A stretch of 14,630 nt of DNA, taken from contig CBINGZ010000075.1 of assembly GCA_966250335.1 (NCBI GenBank), positions 1 to 14,630 of the forward strand, given 5' to 3'. The translations under genes and the position numbers were made by a program. A model generated the notes under the pieces. It ran no database searches. It was not told the origin of the DNA and saw only the letters and a program-made list of their open reading frames with translations. The DNA is from OLB7 sp966250335. Its GTDB lineage: Bacteria > Bacteroidota > Ignavibacteria > OLB7. Positions 14,001 through 14,630 of this stretch are shown piece after piece. Every line of letters starts with the position of its first letter. Position 1 is the stretch's first letter.

Positions 14001-14630
14001 GCCGGCAGCGGCCGTGGGCGAACCGCCCAGAACAGTGCTAGAGTCATGGCAGATCTCGCGATCGGCGCCGGCATCGACTACAGGCAGCGGATTTACCGTC
14101 ACGGTCACCGTATCGCTTTCCTGGCAACCCTTCGCATCGGTAACCAGCACGATATATGTCGTGGTGGTGGTCGGCGAGGCGATCGGGTTGGCCGTGTTCA
14201 CCGAGCTGAGACCGGTCGACGGGCTCCACTCGTACGAATACTTATCGGTACCGCTCGTCGCCGTGGGTGAGCCACCGAGTACCGTGCTCGAGTCATGGCA
14301 GATTTCACGGTCGGCGCCGGCATCGACGATCGGCAGCGGGTTCACCGTAATCGTCACCGTATCGCTTTCCTGGCAGCCCTTCGCATCGGTCACCAGTACG
14401 ATATACGTTGTTGTTGTTGTCGGCGACGCGACCGGATTGGCGATCGTCGACGAGCTGAGTCCGGTCTTCGGAGTCCACTCGTAGGAGAACGGCCCGGTGC
14501 CGGCAGCGGCTGTGGGCGAGCCACCGAGTGTCGTGCTCGAATCATGGCAGATCTCGCGATCGACGCCCGCATCGGCCACCGGCAGCGGATTCACCGTGAT
14601 CGTCACCGTGTCGCTTTCCTGACAGCCCTT
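11022..14630 (-). CDS. Very long T9SS-secreted surface protein with PKD/Ig-like repeats (N-terminus outside window)
   Basis: The frame is open to the right edge; about 1202 residues are visible and the true start lies beyond 14630. In order it holds the tail of one repeat; eight 83-residue repeats (12582-14573) with motifs DAGADREICHDSST, TYIVLVTDAKGCQESDTV and TVNPLP; then three or four Ig-like units with TSYRWSTGET and IVVRTAGTYTVAVSDSAGC; and one divergent PKD-like unit (YNWTMSGGVIMSGQG). A region starting VMLPILEAAPGDTVIIPLSL resembles a cohesin-like or beta-sandwich domain. The C-terminus is a type A T9SS sorting domain: LKPVKPNPVTSVAQIEYEI, LFGRRVMTLID and DLPSGAYTYVLQT, ending QLIIKK. 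It should be exported by the Sec and T9SS systems and attached to the surface or released, as an adhesin-like protein. The 709-aa opposite-strand frame is a by-product of the repeats. Confidence 0.93.
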   Translation of the reverse strand, partial: KGCQESDTVTITVNPLPVADAGVDREICHDSSTTLGGSPTAAAGTGPFSYEWTPKTGLSSSTIANPVASPTTTTTYIVLVTDAKGCQESDTVTITVNPLPIVDAGADREICHDSSTVLGGSPTATSGTDKYSYEWSPSTGLSSVNTANPIASPTTTTTYIVLVTDAKGCQESDTVTVTVNPLPVVDAGADREICHDSSTVLGGSPTAAAGTAPFTYSWTPTTGLNSATAPNPTAAPTVTTTYIVLVTDAKGCQESDTVTVTVNPLPIVDAGADREICRDSSTVLGGLPTATSGTGTYTYLWSPSIGLSSTTAANPTAAPTVTTTYIVLVTDAKGCRESDTVTVTVNPLPIVDAGADLEICRDSSVVIGGAPTAQGGTAPFTYLWSPAAGLSSTTEANPTASPTSTTTYIVLVTDAKGCQESDTVTITVNPLPIVDAGSNVDLCMDSSAVLGGTPTASGGTPPYTYLWTPSTGLSSATVANPTANPTTTTTYIVTVTDAKGCRVSDTTVVTMNPLPVVDAGRDTSIIVGGSTVIGGNPVASGGGEPYTYLWSPADGLDRTDIANPTASPARTTRYIVTVTDINGCTASDTMIVTVLPLPIADSGPDVEICQGSSVVIGGTPAGSSGVEPYTYLWSPATGLDATTIANPTASPSVTTTYILVVTDAAGGSDADTVTVTVRPPLVPNIAIDGKRRFCEGDSSVLTADSGFTSYRWSTGETGRSIVVRTAGTYTVAVSDSAGCAGTSAEIDIVVVSPQPLPISGPQVTCVDVPQEYSVPNRVGTRYNWTMSGGVIMSGQGTSTIVAVPTDTGTAEVSVTAEEPELTCVARSTYTTKVVPKPAPVITGPGSLCDGDTVVLDAGEGYATYRWSNGDTTRTTTVIADGTFSVTVTNSDGCIGISSPVTVTSRPRLRPVVEITGDTNLVDGDSLLLSASDGFTSYLWSTGETTQSIVVRTAGLYSVSVMTADGCTDPSDTVRVTIVSDATTTVMLPILEAAPGDTVIIPLSLIAERNLYKSGATRYRTTIQFNGTLLEPLDPAYQTVPGNDGEITFDGTLQASTGADLARMKFLVTLGDAESTPLHIEMFDWLDGKVSVVKIDGLLTITDICREGGTRLFHSDGAITLKPVKPNPVTSVAQIEYEIIENGKTQLYLVDLFGRRVMTLIDDNILAGAYSVTFDVTDLPSGAYTYVLQTPTQALSRQLIIKK
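12582..14630 (-). repeat. Array of eight 249-bp (83-residue) coding repeats plus a partial ninth
   Basis: Repeat units start at Asp-Ala-Gly (DAG), at 14573, 14324, 14075, 13826, 13577, 13328, 13079 and, as DSG, at 12830; all are exactly 249 bp. A partial unit covers 14574-14630. The first five (14573 to 13329) are highly similar in DNA, with blocks such as GTATCGCTTTCCTGGCA nearly unchanged. The last two (13079 to 12582) have diverged. Conserved flanks alternate with a variable centre around residues 20-50 of each unit. The array probably continues beyond the window. Confidence 0.93.

Overview
The window joins a mosaic accessory stretch (about 1-6390) to an intact chromosomal stretch (about 6440-14630). 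The long surface protein at the right ends in a type IX secretion (T9SS) sorting domain. T9SS is confined to the Bacteroidota/FCB group. PKD/Ig-like repeats, OmpA-type proteins and few Shine-Dalgarno sites fit a Bacteroidota-type bacterium, perhaps of the Ignavibacteria/Kapabacteria kind; that finer placement is a guess.

Accessory stretch. Five insertion-sequence units lie between and around small AT-rich genes: an IS630-family copy running off the left edge (1-52), an IS5-family transposase gene it interrupts (55-630), an IS3-family element (1469-2698), a second IS5-family element (3283-4138), and a third IS5-family remnant (about 4808-5299) interrupted by a full-length IS630-family element (5300-6385). 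Every transposase reading frame visible over enough length to judge is broken. The visible end of the left IS630 copy matches the right copy exactly and in inverted orientation. The cargo looks like the worn remains of a polymorphic toxin/immunity locus. It holds a barstar-like immunity gene (4309-4737) directly after the C-terminal end of an RNase Sa/barnase-type toxin (4139-4297), a four-helix membrane protein (2764-3207) whose start overlaps the end of another truncated frame (3204-3282) in an ATGA junction, and an orphan three-helix membrane protein (972-1379). The two truncated frames point away from each other and both lose their 5' parts at the ends of the same IS5 element.

Intact stretch. 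An outer-membrane-type exported protein (6441-7031, minus) diverges from an AraC-family regulator (7205-8065, plus). A perfect 10-bp inverted repeat lies between them. A six-helix membrane protein (8200-8847) follows the regulator. Converging on it is a minus-strand pair, probably an operon: a very long T9SS-exported repeat protein (11022 to beyond 14630), then a two-OmpA-domain outer membrane protein (8871 to about 10982). The repeat protein carries eight full 83-residue repeats, with signs that a two-repeat block was duplicated recently.

No rRNA, tRNA or CRISPR array was seen. The most interesting signal is the pair of decapitated toxin-like ends with intact partner genes, set within inverted IS copies.
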